This document shows positions 30,662 to 39,800 of a stretch of DNA of 64,000 nt, in pieces. Under the pieces are notes generated by a model. That model did no database searches, was not told the DNA's origin, and saw only the letters and a list, made by a program, of their open reading frames with translations. A program made the translations under genes and the position numbers. How positions within the stretch are numbered: position 1 is the stretch's first letter; every line of letters begins with the position of its first letter. Origin of the DNA: Pseudomonadota bacterium (GTDB lineage: Bacteria; Desulfobacterota; Binatia; Binatales; Binataceae). Location of the stretch: positions 1 to 64,000 of the forward strand of contig JAJPIF010000005.1 of the NCBI GenBank assembly GCA_021324885.1, in the 5' to 3' direction.

Positions 30662-31981
30662 TTATCTGCCGCCCAAAAGCGCCGGATTTTCCGCCATCTG
30701 GTTCTGATCGGGCCCGATATCCCCGAAAGGACCCTCGAAACCAGGGCCATTGCGTCCGAGCTGTCCCATCGCGGCAGCGGTGTCGCGCTGCGGGCGGCTG
30801 GTGCGGGATAGCTTCAGTTGCTTTCGGAACTCAACTTGCGCGGCGCTTAGATACTCGGGGCTGGTGAGTGTGGCGAGAAACGCCACCAGGTCGTCGATTT
30901 CCGGCTCGCTCAGTCCCAGCGGGACAATTCCGCCGTCGAGAAACGGATTCTGCACGCCGCCCTTGTTGTAGTGATCCACCACGTCCCACAACGTGGCCTG
31001 CGATCCATCGTGAAAATACGGTTGGGTGACCAGCAGATTGCGCAGACCCATCGTGCGAAAGCCGCCGATGTCGTGCGGATCCTTGGTGACGAGAAATCGC
31101 CCCAGTCCGCTCATGTCGGTCTGAATCGCCAATTCATCCAATTGCTGGGCGCCGCCGCCCCGCGCCAGAAGTGCCAAAGCCTTGCGCGCCAGCGGTACGA
31201 AATTGGATTTGTGTGCGGACACCCCAATGTTGTGGAAACGATTGTCGCTGAACATGGGCTGCGTCGGATTCCATCCGTGACATGACATGCAGCGGCCTTT
31301 ACCGTTGAAAATCGCCCATCCGCGTTTGGCTTGCGCGCTGATCGCGTTTTGATCGCCCGCCATGAAGCGGTCGAAGGCGGAATTGAACGAAACCTGCGTA
31401 CGCTCATATGAAGCGATCGCGCGCTGGATATCGATCATCGTCGCCGGCCCCCCAAAGACGGCCTTGAATTTTTCCTGATATTCGGGGATGCCGTTTACCC
31501 TGGCGACCACTTCGTCGAAGTTCTTCATCCCCATCTCGATCGGGTTGACGATCGGATCCTTCGCCTGGTCCTCAAGGGTCGGCTCGCGTCCATCCCAGAA
31601 CTGCAGAACGTTGAACGCGGCGTTAAGCACGGTCGGAGCATTGCGTTGGCCAAACTGATGATGGATTCCGTCGGAGGTCGGCTGCTGGTCGGTAAATCCC
31701 TTGTCCGGTTTATGGCAACTGGCGCAGGCCTCGGTATTGTCTTCGGACAGGCGCTTGTCGAAGAACAGTTGCTTGCCCAAAGCAACCTTGGCCGGAGTCT
31801 GCGGATTGTCGGGGGGAATTACCCAGCCGTAGAGTTCGTGGGGGAAACCGACCTGGTCAAGCGGCCGCGGGCTCGCCAGAGGACTATTGGATTGGTCGGG
31901 CCCCGCAAATGCAGCCCTGGCCACGATAATGCTGATGAAGCCCAGGAGCAGCAGACCCCATATAATCCGGACTCTGAACAT
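30662..31981 (-). CDS. Dihaem cytochrome c peroxidase / MauG-family protein
   Basis: Exported 439-aa protein with an N-terminal signal peptide and two haem motifs, CASCH (C86-H90) and CMSCH (C231-H235), plus the family patterns LFFDKRLS, QRNAPTVLNAAFN, FWDGREPTLEDQA and MGLRNLL near the C-terminal haem ligand. CcpA-type members reduce H2O2; MauG-type members oxidise protein side chains. The long C-terminus does not decide between them. There is an SD-like GAGGGG before the ATG. First gene of the exported-protein run. Confidence 0.9.
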   Translation of the reverse strand: MFRVRIIWGLLLLGFISIIVARAAFAGPDQSNSPLASPRPLDQVGFPHELYGWVIPPDNPQTPAKVALGKQLFFDKRLSEDNTEACASCHKPDKGFTDQQPTSDGIHHQFGQRNAPTVLNAAFNVLQFWDGREPTLEDQAKDPIVNPIEMGMKNFDEVVARVNGIPEYQEKFKAVFGGPATMIDIQRAIASYERTQVSFNSAFDRFMAGDQNAISAQAKRGWAIFNGKGRCMSCHGWNPTQPMFSDNRFHNIGVSAHKSNFVPLARKALALLARGGGAQQLDELAIQTDMSGLGRFLVTKDPHDIGGFRTMGLRNLLVTQPYFHDGSQATLWDVVDHYNKGGVQNPFLDGGIVPLGLSEPEIDDLVAFLATLTSPEYLSAAQVEFRKQLKLSRTSRPQRDTAAAMGQLGRNGPGFEGPFGDIGPDQNQMAENPALLGGR

Positions 31982-32619
31982 GAGGAGCCCCTCTTTGCCG
32001 ACCCGCCGGGATAACCCGGACGACGATACGTTTATTTTGAGTTGGATTTATTACATCCATATAGCTGGTCTTGTAAAGCACCTGGAATTCGAGTCGCGAC
32101 CAAACTCGGGAGATCATAGATGGCTGCTGATCATCCGGCCTAATCGGCGAAAAGGCAGCCGCTGGTGCGCAACAGTGCGTTCGGCGTATGCAAGATCCAA
32201 TGTGACGATGGCGCGGCGATCCAATGCCGATATCAACTTCGATCGTGCGGCAACGGCTATGGTCTGGGGCTCAGCGCCGACCGCAGGTGGTTCGCCTTCA
32301 GCTTCGGCCCTGAAATGAGCGGGAGGGAAGTTGAAAATGTCGCGATCATAATTCCGAAACGCTCCAGATGGTAAAAGTTACTGTGTTGGTAATTCACGGT
32401 CTGTCGCAAAATTCCGCAATCGCGTGACTAGCTCAGCAGAGGTGGAAGGCACGAATTCTGCTGCTGCAAGGGCGCCCGGTCATTGCGGCGATTACCAGTC
32501 TGCCGCAGGCACAAGTTAAGCGTCGAGGGGGACAGCAAGAAGCGTGCGCTTGTTGATCACACGCAGCGCTTCCGTCCTGCGGCGCCGATCTTTGGTCGGG
32601 CGAAGGCAGGAGAAGTTGG
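31982..32619. other. Long intergenic region upstream of the ATP-grasp gene
   Basis: 638 bases between divergent genes. The only frame with protein-like character is the small one at 32165-32374, listed separately. A stretch reading GACTAGCTCAGC near 32425 looks like a tRNA D-arm but has no matching stems. No hairpin with a T-run was seen. Confidence 0.4.
32165..32374 (+). CDS. Possible small Cys-containing protein
   Basis: 69-codon frame from a GTG, containing four cysteines in the first 30 residues (CKIQC, IQCRYQLRSC) followed by GNGYGLGLSADRRWFAF. The composition is more protein-like than the neighbouring shadow frames. There is only a weak SD (AAAGGCAG) and no family match that I recognise. 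It could equally be a degraded remnant. Confidence 0.25.
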   Translation: MRNSAFGVCKIQCDDGAAIQCRYQLRSCGNGYGLGLSADRRWFAFSFGPEMSGREVENVAIIIPKRSRW

Positions 32620-33768
32620 ATGCCAGCGAGAGAGCCTAGCGAAGGGCGGCCGCGGGCGCTGATAGTCGATCGCAGGGCGGTACTGGGAACTGACGTATGC
32701 CGCAACCTCCGCGCGCTGGGTTGGGAGGTTGACATTTTTTGTCAGCGCCATTCACCGGCATCGCGCTCGCGCTATTTTGCCCGGCGTATTCCAGCGCCGG
32801 GCTTTGGCCGACCTGATGAATACATTGACGCGCTTGAAGCGGCCCTGCGCCGTTTTTCTTACGACGCCATGTTTGTGTGTTCCGAAGAGGTGCTGCAGGC
32901 AATGGCGCCGCGGCTGGCCGCACGCGAATACCGTATCTTTCTGGCGCCGCCCGCCGAGAGCATCAGAACGCTGGCGGCGAAGAGTTCAAGCCTTGCACTT
33001 GCCGCCGAATACAAAGTCCCCGTACCGCTCAGTTTTATCCCCAACGATGAGCGTGAATTGGCCGAGGCGGCGGCGGTTCTTGGATATCCGCTGGTCGTCA
33101 AAGGACAACGGGGCGAAGCCTCTGAAAATGTGCGAGTGGTGCACGGACCGCAGGAGTTAATCTGGAAATATCGAACGGTGAGCGCAAACGAGCGGTCGTA
33201 TGGCGGCAAACCGATTCTGCAGGAATTCATCCCCGGCACTCAATACTCGGTCGGCGGACTTTACCGCGACGGCGCCCCGCTGCGCGTATACGCGTACCGC
33301 AAGATTTTCACTTTCCCGGTCGAGGGAGGACTGACGGCCAAAGCCGTGACCGAACGGCCGCCCGAACTGCTCGAAAATGCCTTCCGCATCTTCCGCGCGC
33401 TGCACTATAATGGTTTGGGACAGATCCAGTTCATTCACGACCCGCGCGACGGCTTGTTCAAGTTCATGGAAGTGAACCCGCGAATCTGGGGTAGTATCGG
33501 ATTGGCCGCGCACGCGGGGGTGGATTTGTTCACGCCTTATCGGGATTTAATCCGGGGGTGCCCGGTGAGGGCGGACCTGAGCTTTCGCGAAGGCGTGCAA
33601 TACCAAAGAGTTACCGTACAACTGCGGCTGATTTCGCGCCGCCCGCGCCATCTGATTAACTTTTTGCGCGATTGTCTGAACTCCCGCGTCATTTCCGATA
33701 TCGACCTTACCGACCCCGGCCCATACATTCCTACCGTCAAAGGCCTGCAACGACTTCTGCATTCATGA
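32620..33768 (+). CDS. ATP-grasp ligase-like protein
   Basis: 382-aa soluble protein of the carbamoyl-phosphate synthase-like ATP-grasp fold: an N-terminal Rossmann-like part, then the nucleotide domain (GYPLVVKGQRGEASENVRVV, ILQEFIPGTQYSVGG) and the metal site KFMEVNPRIWGS. Such enzymes form an amide or ester bond from a carboxylate and a nucleophile through an acyl phosphate. Relatives occur in exopolysaccharide and peptide-tailoring clusters. AGGAG precedes the ATG at good spacing. The stop overlaps the PAP2 gene start by 4 bases. Confidence 0.82.
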   Translation: MPAREPSEGRPRALIVDRRAVLGTDVCRNLRALGWEVDIFCQRHSPASRSRYFARRIPAPGFGRPDEYIDALEAALRRFSYDAMFVCSEEVLQAMAPRLAAREYRIFLAPPAESIRTLAAKSSSLALAAEYKVPVPLSFIPNDERELAEAAAVLGYPLVVKGQRGEASENVRVVHGPQELIWKYRTVSANERSYGGKPILQEFIPGTQYSVGGLYRDGAPLRVYAYRKIFTFPVEGGLTAKAVTERPPELLENAFRIFRALHYNGLGQIQFIHDPRDGLFKFMEVNPRIWGSIGLAAHAGVDLFTPYRDLIRGCPVRADLSFREGVQYQRVTVQLRLISRRPRHLINFLRDCLNSRVISDIDLTDPGPYIPTVKGLQRLLHS

Positions 33769-34337
33769 ATCAAAGCGGACGGAGTGACTGCGTCGAAATC
33801 AGCTGTCTTGGTTATCTGCTTCGTTTGGGAGCCGATTGCGATCGCAAGCTGACGGAAGTTCTTCAGTGCTTTGGCCGGCCACCGCTGGGCTGGCTGATGC
33901 GTTGCGCCGGCGCGCCGGGGGCTCCACGGATCTTTATTCCGGCGGCGGCGTTGTTCACCTTGTTCATTGGCGCGCAGCAGCGCTATCGGGCCGCTTTGGC
34001 GATGGTTGCCTGCGCGTTGCTGACGCTGGGCTGTATTCACCTGAGCAAAGCAGGAATATACCGTGCGCGTCCGCGCGCAACCAATCAGATCGATCGGAGC
34101 ACCAGCTTTCCCAGCGGGCACGCGATTGCGGGAGTGTCGGTTTACGGTGCCGCCGCAATCGCGATTGGACAAATTTATCCCGACATTAAAGAGCCGATAC
34201 TGTTCATGTTCGTAATCGGCGCGCTGCTTATCGGGCTTTCACGAGCCTGTTTGGGTTTTCATTGGCTGAGCGACGTGCTGGCCGGTTTCGCCGTCGGCGC
34301 ATTGATTCTCGTACTATGCACCGCGCTCGGGGTCTAA
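33765..34337 (+). CDS. PAP2-family membrane phosphatase
   Basis: 190 aa from the ATG at 33765 (overlapping the ATP-grasp stop as ATGA). Several TM helices surround the phosphatase signature: KxxxxRPRP-like KAGIYRARPRA, SFPSGHA and SRACLGFHWLSDVLAG. The family removes phosphate from lipid phosphates, including undecaprenyl pyrophosphate. Coupling to an ATP-grasp enzyme suggests a lipid-linked or envelope substrate. The frame also opens earlier, at 33672, but that part overlaps the upstream gene and is not conserved. Confidence 0.85.
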   Translation: MNQSGRSDCVEISCLGYLLRLGADCDRKLTEVLQCFGRPPLGWLMRCAGAPGAPRIFIPAAALFTLFIGAQQRYRAALAMVACALLTLGCIHLSKAGIYRARPRATNQIDRSTSFPSGHAIAGVSVYGAAAIAIGQIYPDIKEPILFMFVIGALLIGLSRACLGFHWLSDVLAGFAVGALILVLCTALGV

Positions 34338-34523
34338 AAGCCGTTGCAGCCGTGCACCGGCGCCGGCAACGATTCCGTGCGCGAGGTTGGCGCCGGCGTC
34401 GGGAGGTTGCACGGCCAGATGCCCCCGCAACCGCTCGCTCCGACTCCTGAAAGAGGACCGGAAAGGCCCTCCGCCACAATGATTTCATGCACTTGAACCC
34501 AGATACTTATTTGCGCATCAGGG

Positions 34524-35942
34524 TTAGCTCCTGGGATAAGCGTCGCTGCCCATTTCCAGGGTGTCCAGGCCTGACCATTCGACTTCGGCGGCGACACGGT
34601 TGCCGATAGTGCGTTCAACCACGGCGAAGAAGGCGAGGGCCAAACTGAAGACCACCACCAGGTTGGTGCAGACGCCGATTAGCTGGGCGAAGAACTGGCC
34701 GCTGTCGCCGAACAGCAAACCGCGAACCGGCCCCGCGACGCCGTTCCAGCCCAACCCGTAACTGCCGTCGGCGAAAATACCCAGCGCCAGCGCTCCCCAC
34801 AGGCCGCAGACGCCATGGACCGCGATCGCACCGACCGGATCGTCGACGTACAGATGGCGTTCCAGCATGATCACGCTCCAATCGGTGATCAGGCCGGCGA
34901 CGATGCCGATGACTATCGCCGCCCACGGCGACACGAACGCGCACGGCGCGGTGATCGCCACCAGTCCCCCGAGCAGGCCGTTGCAGCTGATTGCGATATC
35001 CGGCCGCTTGTACCGCAGCCACATCGTTATCAACGCGGCCAGCGCGCCTGCCGCGCTCGCCAGCATCGTGTTGACGGCGATGAGCGCGATGCGGGCGTCG
35101 GAGGCGGCGAAGGTCGAGCCGCAGTTAAAGCCAAACCATCCAAACGCCAGGATCAGCGTGCCCGCGATGGCCATCGGCAGATTGTGCCCCGGCATCGCGC
35201 CGACCGCTTTGTCGCGGCGGAATTTGCCGATTCGCGGCCCCAGCACCAGCGTGCCGGCCAGGGCCGTAACGCCGCCGGTCATGTGGACTACCGAGGAGCC
35301 GGCAAAATCGACGTGTCCATGTCCCAGGCCGAAATTCATGCCCAATTGCGACAGCCATCCTCCACCCCAGACCCAGTTGCCGTAAAGCGGGTAGAGGAAC
35401 ATCGACATGAACAAGCCGTAGATGAAGAAAGCGGAGAACTTCCACCGCTCAGCCATCGCCCCGGTCGGGATCGTCGCCGCGGTGTCCATGAAAACGACCG
35501 CGAACAAAAACATCGCGAGGCTGCCGGGATCGCTCGCCACGCCCAGCAGACAGAACTTGCTCAGACCGAGCAGACCAAAGCTGTGTGCGCCGGCATGCCA
35601 GACGAGTTCGTGATGGGCGAGGGCGGTCGAGCCCAGCGAAGGATACTGGCCGACGCCGCCCAGCATCAGGCCGTACCCGGTCAGGAAAAATCCGATCAGC
35701 CCGATGGGGTAGATAATCAGATTCATGGCCATCGTGTTGACGGCGTTTTTGGCGCGGGTAAACCCGGTCTCCAGCATCGCGAATCCCAGTTGCATGAACA
35801 TGACCAGGAAACCGGTAATCAGAATCCAGGCCAGATTGAGCGAGGGAACGCTGGCGCCGCCGTCGGCGCCCAGGGCGGCAGCGGGAGCGATCAGCAAACC
35901 GGCGCCAAGTACGGCCAGAGCAAAGCTGCGTGAAGGGCTCAT
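34524..35942 (-). CDS. amt: Ammonium transporter (Amt family)
   Basis: 472 aa: signal peptide-like N-terminus, then 11 TM helices of the Amt/MEP/Rh fold. Seen: the DFAGSSVVHMTGG motif with the first pore histidine and AVHGVCGLWG with the second. The start is the ATG at 35942; an upstream extension of the frame overlaps the kinase gene and is spurious. That ATG overlaps the kinase stop (ATGA), so the transporter is translated with a Ser/Thr kinase. No glnK-type PII gene is adjacent, which is the more usual Amt partner. Confidence 0.94.
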   Translation of the reverse strand: MSPSRSFALAVLGAGLLIAPAAALGADGGASVPSLNLAWILITGFLVMFMQLGFAMLETGFTRAKNAVNTMAMNLIIYPIGLIGFFLTGYGLMLGGVGQYPSLGSTALAHHELVWHAGAHSFGLLGLSKFCLLGVASDPGSLAMFLFAVVFMDTAATIPTGAMAERWKFSAFFIYGLFMSMFLYPLYGNWVWGGGWLSQLGMNFGLGHGHVDFAGSSVVHMTGGVTALAGTLVLGPRIGKFRRDKAVGAMPGHNLPMAIAGTLILAFGWFGFNCGSTFAASDARIALIAVNTMLASAAGALAALITMWLRYKRPDIAISCNGLLGGLVAITAPCAFVSPWAAIVIGIVAGLITDWSVIMLERHLYVDDPVGAIAVHGVCGLWGALALGIFADGSYGLGWNGVAGPVRGLLFGDSGQFFAQLIGVCTNLVVVFSLALAFFAVVERTIGNRVAAEVEWSGLDTLEMGSDAYPRS

Positions 35943-36952
35943 CGTAGCGTACCGCGATAGGCGCCTTGAGTATGTGCGGGCGCGGCCGGAAAGCGGCGCG
36001 CCAGCCATATCAGCAGGCCCAGGATAGCGATCAGTGAGACGAAAAATAATCCAGTCATAAGGATGGTCCGAAAACGTTTCCAACTGGCGCGCGGACGCAG
36101 GCTGGCGGCGCGTCCGGTAATTTGCACGCGGGAGGGATCTTCCAGGTCGGCGAGCATCTCTCGCGCGCTGGGGTAACGGTTGCGCGGCGCGCGCTCGATC
36201 GCCCGCAGCACGATTTCTTCCAGCTTCGGGTCCAGATCGGGCACCCACCTGCTCGGCGGCTGGGGATCGTCGGACGACTTGGCCTTCATCACCGCATACA
36301 CGTTGACGCCTTCATAGGGCAGGTTGGCGGTGAGCATTTCGTAAAGGATCATTCCCAGTGAATAGATATCGGTGCGGGCATCGCCGCGCCGCCCGCTGAT
36401 CTGCTCCGGCGCCATATAGTCGGGCGTGCCGATCGTCGTCGATAGACCGGCCCAGGTCAGGCGGCGCGCGCTCTCGTCCAGGGCGATCCCGAAATCCATG
36501 ATTTTGACTTGATCGTTCTCGGTAACCAGGAGGTTTTCGGGTTTGAGGTCGCGATGGACCACACCCTGGGCATGCATGTAAACCAGCGCGCCGCAGACCT
36601 GACGGGCATAGCCCAGCGCCCGTTGGGGCGCAAAAGGACGCTTGTCGCGGAGCATCGCGCGCAGCGAGACGCCCTCGACGTATTCCATCGCGATATACAT
36701 GCGACTTTTGCGCCGCGGGGTGAGGACCTTGATGATATTGGGATGGTCCAGGCGCTGGCCGATAGCTTCCTCGCGCCGGAAACGCTCGTAGAAGACCACG
36801 TCGGATTCAAACTGCGGATACGGGACTTTGAGCGCGACGGTGTGGCCGCTTTCGGTGTCGATCGCCTTGAGGATCGAAGCCATGCCGCTGCGCGCGATCA
36901 ACTCCGTAATCTGGTATTGGTCGAGTCTCTCCCCGACGCTGACCTCGCGCAC
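35939..36952 (-). CDS. Transmembrane Ser/Thr protein kinase
   Basis: 337-aa Hanks-type kinase. Catalytic K42 (VALK), HRDLKPEN at 133-140, DFG at 153-155 and the APE motif (MAPEQ) are present. The glycine-rich loop is degenerate (ARSGMAS in place of GxGxxG). A single TM helix near residues 298-318 leaves only about 18 residues outside, so there is no PASTA or other sensor domain. The start is a GTG. It is preceded by a PP2C phosphatase gene and overlaps the ammonium transporter start, suggesting a local phosphorylation switch. Confidence 0.9.
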   Translation of the reverse strand: MREVSVGERLDQYQITELIARSGMASILKAIDTESGHTVALKVPYPQFESDVVFYERFRREEAIGQRLDHPNIIKVLTPRRKSRMYIAMEYVEGVSLRAMLRDKRPFAPQRALGYARQVCGALVYMHAQGVVHRDLKPENLLVTENDQVKIMDFGIALDESARRLTWAGLSTTIGTPDYMAPEQISGRRGDARTDIYSLGMILYEMLTANLPYEGVNVYAVMKAKSSDDPQPPSRWVPDLDPKLEEIVLRAIERAPRNRYPSAREMLADLEDPSRVQITGRAASLRPRASWKRFRTILMTGLFFVSLIAILGLLIWLARRFPAAPAHTQGAYRGTLR

Positions 36953-37014
36953 CGTTATACGCCTGGGTTCGCCATCGTTAGGCTGCGCACGTTATCACCG
37001 GCAATTTGAGCCGG

Positions 37015-37860
37015 TCAACGGCCTCCTCGCAGCAAGCTGCGCAGGCGCCCACGCCATCCTGAGGGCGGCAGATTTGCGGGGTCGCATCCGTTATGGGCAA
37101 TCATTACGGCGACGCTGACATTATCGGGGGCTCCGCGTTGATTGGCCTGGTCGATGAGCTGGCGGCAGGCAGCCGCCGGCGGCAGTTTGCGCGCAATCGA
37201 GTCCAACTCCCGATCCTCGAGCATGCTCCATAATCCGTCGGTGCAGACGATCACCCTGTCCCTGGGGCGCAGCGGCATCGTCAGGCGGTCAAGCGAGGCG
37301 ATCAGCTCGCGTCCAAGGCAGCGGCTAAGCGCGGAGCGTTCGGGATGGTTGCGGGCTTCGCGTTCGCTGATCAGCCCCATCCGCATCCGTTCGCCGACCA
37401 CGGTATGATCCTTGGTCAACTGCGCAATCCGCCCGCCACGCAGCAGATAAAGCCGGCAATCGCCAATATGAACGGCGTGCATGACGCCATCGCTCACCGC
37501 AACCGCAGTCAGCGTAGTGGCCATCCGGCGCAGTTCGGGCACGGTCAGGGCGCGGTTATGGATTTCGATATTGGCGCGCTGGACCGCGCGATACAGCCGT
37601 TTGGCGGGACCGATGGAAGGCGGATTTTCCTGATAGGCGGCGATGGTGATCTCGACCGCCATCCGGCTGGCAATCTCGCCGCCCTCGTAGCCGCCCACGC
37701 CGTCGGCCAGGGCAAACACCGCCTCAGTGGGACTTAGGATCGCATGACCGCAGAAGTCCTCGTTGTTCGAGCGCGCGCAGCCGACATCGCTGAGCAGCGC
37801 CAGTTCGAAATCGAAAAGCTCAGGGTCGCCGGTCACTTGCTCAATTCCAGGTTCTGCCAC
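37015..37860 (-). CDS. PP2C-family protein phosphatase
   Basis: 281-aa Mg/Mn-dependent Ser/Thr phosphatase of the Stp1/PrpC type. Metal-binding and catalytic motifs: SDVGCARSNNEDF, ADGVGGYEGGE, VCTDGLWS and DNVSVAV. Likely start is the GTG at 37860 with AAAGG upstream. It lies 62 bp before the kinase gene on the same strand, so the pair is expected to act reversibly on the same targets. Confidence 0.92.
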   Translation of the reverse strand: MAEPGIEQVTGDPELFDFELALLSDVGCARSNNEDFCGHAILSPTEAVFALADGVGGYEGGEIASRMAVEITIAAYQENPPSIGPAKRLYRAVQRANIEIHNRALTVPELRRMATTLTAVAVSDGVMHAVHIGDCRLYLLRGGRIAQLTKDHTVVGERMRMGLISEREARNHPERSALSRCLGRELIASLDRLTMPLRPRDRVIVCTDGLWSMLEDRELDSIARKLPPAAACRQLIDQANQRGAPDNVSVAVMIAHNGCDPANLPPSGWRGRLRSLLRGGR

Positions 37861-37956
37861 TGCCTTTGAATCGTTGCGGGTGGAAAGGCAAAAGGGCGGA
37901 CCGCGCCTGCGGCAGTCCGCCCGTCCATTGAATCCTGTCTGTGCGTCCGTGCCAAC

Positions 37957-39612
37957 TCAGGCGGTCTTGGCAACCACCATCGTCTGCTTGCCGCGCTTGC
38001 GCGAGTTGCGCATGAAGTAGATCGCTCCGTACACGCCCCAGATGACCGAGATCGCCACCGCCATCAGCGGCTCCTTGACGCTGCCCAGGCCTTCGATCGG
38101 TCCGATGATATAGAACGCCATGCAGGCGAAGTTCGCCACGGCGCCGAAAATCGGAATCACCATGTGCTTGAGCCCGTGAAACTCGTGATGCTCGCGGAAG
38201 GCCACGATACAGACGATGTTGGTCAGGCCGTAGAGCATGAAGGTGCCGAAGTTGGATACCAGCGTCACCAGCTGCAGGCCGTTGGGCAAGGCGGAAAGCG
38301 AGGCGTTGGAACTCATGCCGATCGCGTACCACAAGTTGTGCGGCAGACTCGCGATGGTCTTGTCGTCGGGCGCGGCGGCGCCGGCGAAGAAGTAAAGCGC
38401 GGCATAGGCGCCGAGCACGGCCGATATCGTGGCGAGCGTCCAGATTGCGCGATGCGGTGTGAGCGTCTCGCCGTGGAGCAGCCCGAAATGTTCGGGCACT
38501 TCCTCGTCGCGGCCCATCGCATAGGTCACGCGCGCGCCGGTGTTCATGCAACTGAGCGTGGTGCCGATCAGGGCCAGGAAGACCGTGAAGGCTTCCACCA
38601 GCATGAAGGCCTGACCGTGGCCGCCCAGCAGCGAGTTGCCGAGAATGACCATCATGTCGCCGATCGGCGCCGCCGAGCCTTTCGCATCCGCCAGGCTGTA
38701 GGCGCTGCTCATGAAGTAATTGGCGGCGAAGTATTCAATCAGGTAACAGAACAGGCACTGGATGGTCAGCGAAAGCAGAACGCCGCGCGGGATATCCTTC
38801 TTGGGATTTTTCGCCTCTTCGCCCAGCGCGGTAACCGATTCGAATCCGACCAGGAGCAGGATCGCGATGGTTGCCTGCAGCATCATCCAGTTGAAGTTAT
38901 GCGGCAGGACCACCGAGATACCGCTGGGATGCGCCGGGGCGTTGCCGGTCAGCGAATAACTCAACTTTTTCATGGTCCCGTCCAGCGCCATGCCCATCGA
39001 ACCCGCCGGATGGCTCAGGCGATAGGAGATTGCGAGCGCCGAGAAGAACAGCAGCGCGACGATCTGGATCGCATTGATCGCGATGTTGACGTTGGTGGAT
39101 CCGGTCACGCCGCGAAACGCGATATATGCCACGACGTAGGAGAAAACGATCGCCACCAGCGCCATGAAGACCGGGCCGGGCACGCTGGCGCTCATCGAGG
39201 AAGGCGCGATGCTGCCGATGATGTATCCGATCATGACGCCCATCGTCGCGACCATCACGCCCGGATAAACCCAGTAGTAAAGATGCGAAGCCCAACCGAT
39301 CACGAATTTCGCTATGCGGGCGAATTTGTACGCATGCGTGGTGTTGAGAAAAGCCTGCTCCGCGAACAAATAAGAACTGCCTGCGCCGGGGAAAAGCTTG
39401 GCCAACTCCGAATAGGAAATTGCGGTGGCGTAGGCCAGCATCAAAGCGGCAAAAATCCCGGCCCACATCGCCATCCCCGACGGATACGCGTATCCGGCCT
39501 GAACGACGAAGGTGATCCACAGGAAGGCGCCCGGGGCGATCAACGCCATCGCGTTAACGGTCACCCCGGTCAGACCCAAGGTAGGCACCATTTTTGGTTG
39601 TTCTTCCGCCAT
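37957..39612 (-). CDS. APC-family amino acid/polyamine permease
   Basis: 551-aa polytopic membrane protein with about 12 TM helices. The N-terminal TM1 region LTGVTVNAMALIAPGAFLW and PGAGSSYLFAEQAF, plus GFESVTALGEEAKNPKKDIPRG, are characteristic of the APC superfamily. The substrate cannot be assigned. A strong SD (GGAGGGAG) precedes the ATG. It is upstream of, and on the same strand as, the phosphatase-kinase-Amt run, separated from it by 96 bp. Confidence 0.9.
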   Translation of the reverse strand: MAEEQPKMVPTLGLTGVTVNAMALIAPGAFLWITFVVQAGYAYPSGMAMWAGIFAALMLAYATAISYSELAKLFPGAGSSYLFAEQAFLNTTHAYKFARIAKFVIGWASHLYYWVYPGVMVATMGVMIGYIIGSIAPSSMSASVPGPVFMALVAIVFSYVVAYIAFRGVTGSTNVNIAINAIQIVALLFFSALAISYRLSHPAGSMGMALDGTMKKLSYSLTGNAPAHPSGISVVLPHNFNWMMLQATIAILLLVGFESVTALGEEAKNPKKDIPRGVLLSLTIQCLFCYLIEYFAANYFMSSAYSLADAKGSAAPIGDMMVILGNSLLGGHGQAFMLVEAFTVFLALIGTTLSCMNTGARVTYAMGRDEEVPEHFGLLHGETLTPHRAIWTLATISAVLGAYAALYFFAGAAAPDDKTIASLPHNLWYAIGMSSNASLSALPNGLQLVTLVSNFGTFMLYGLTNIVCIVAFREHHEFHGLKHMVIPIFGAVANFACMAFYIIGPIEGLGSVKEPLMAVAISVIWGVYGAIYFMRNSRKRGKQTMVVAKTA

Positions 39613-39800
39613 TCTCTCCCTCCATTAGCCGCCCTGCGTAAGTGCGGGGCCGTCTGCCAGAGGGCAAAAACGGTGCCGCCGCCGGTACTGCAAAATGAAA
39701 CGTCAGGAGAGAGTGGAGCGCTTAAACGATGAGCATCTGCCTGTTTGTCGAGCAGGTAGGCCGCCGATTCATTGCCAAAGGAGTCGGCGAGGTTTCCCGG

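Noticed and set aside
32420-32500. tRNA-like D-arm GACTAGCTCAGC in the intergenic region
   Set aside because: No complementary D-stem, anticodon stem or T-arm at the right positions.
38164-39732. 522-codon open frame on the plus strand across the APC permease
   Set aside because: Composition is rich in His, Arg, Gln and Asp as expected for an antisense frame of a membrane protein; the permease on the minus strand explains the region.
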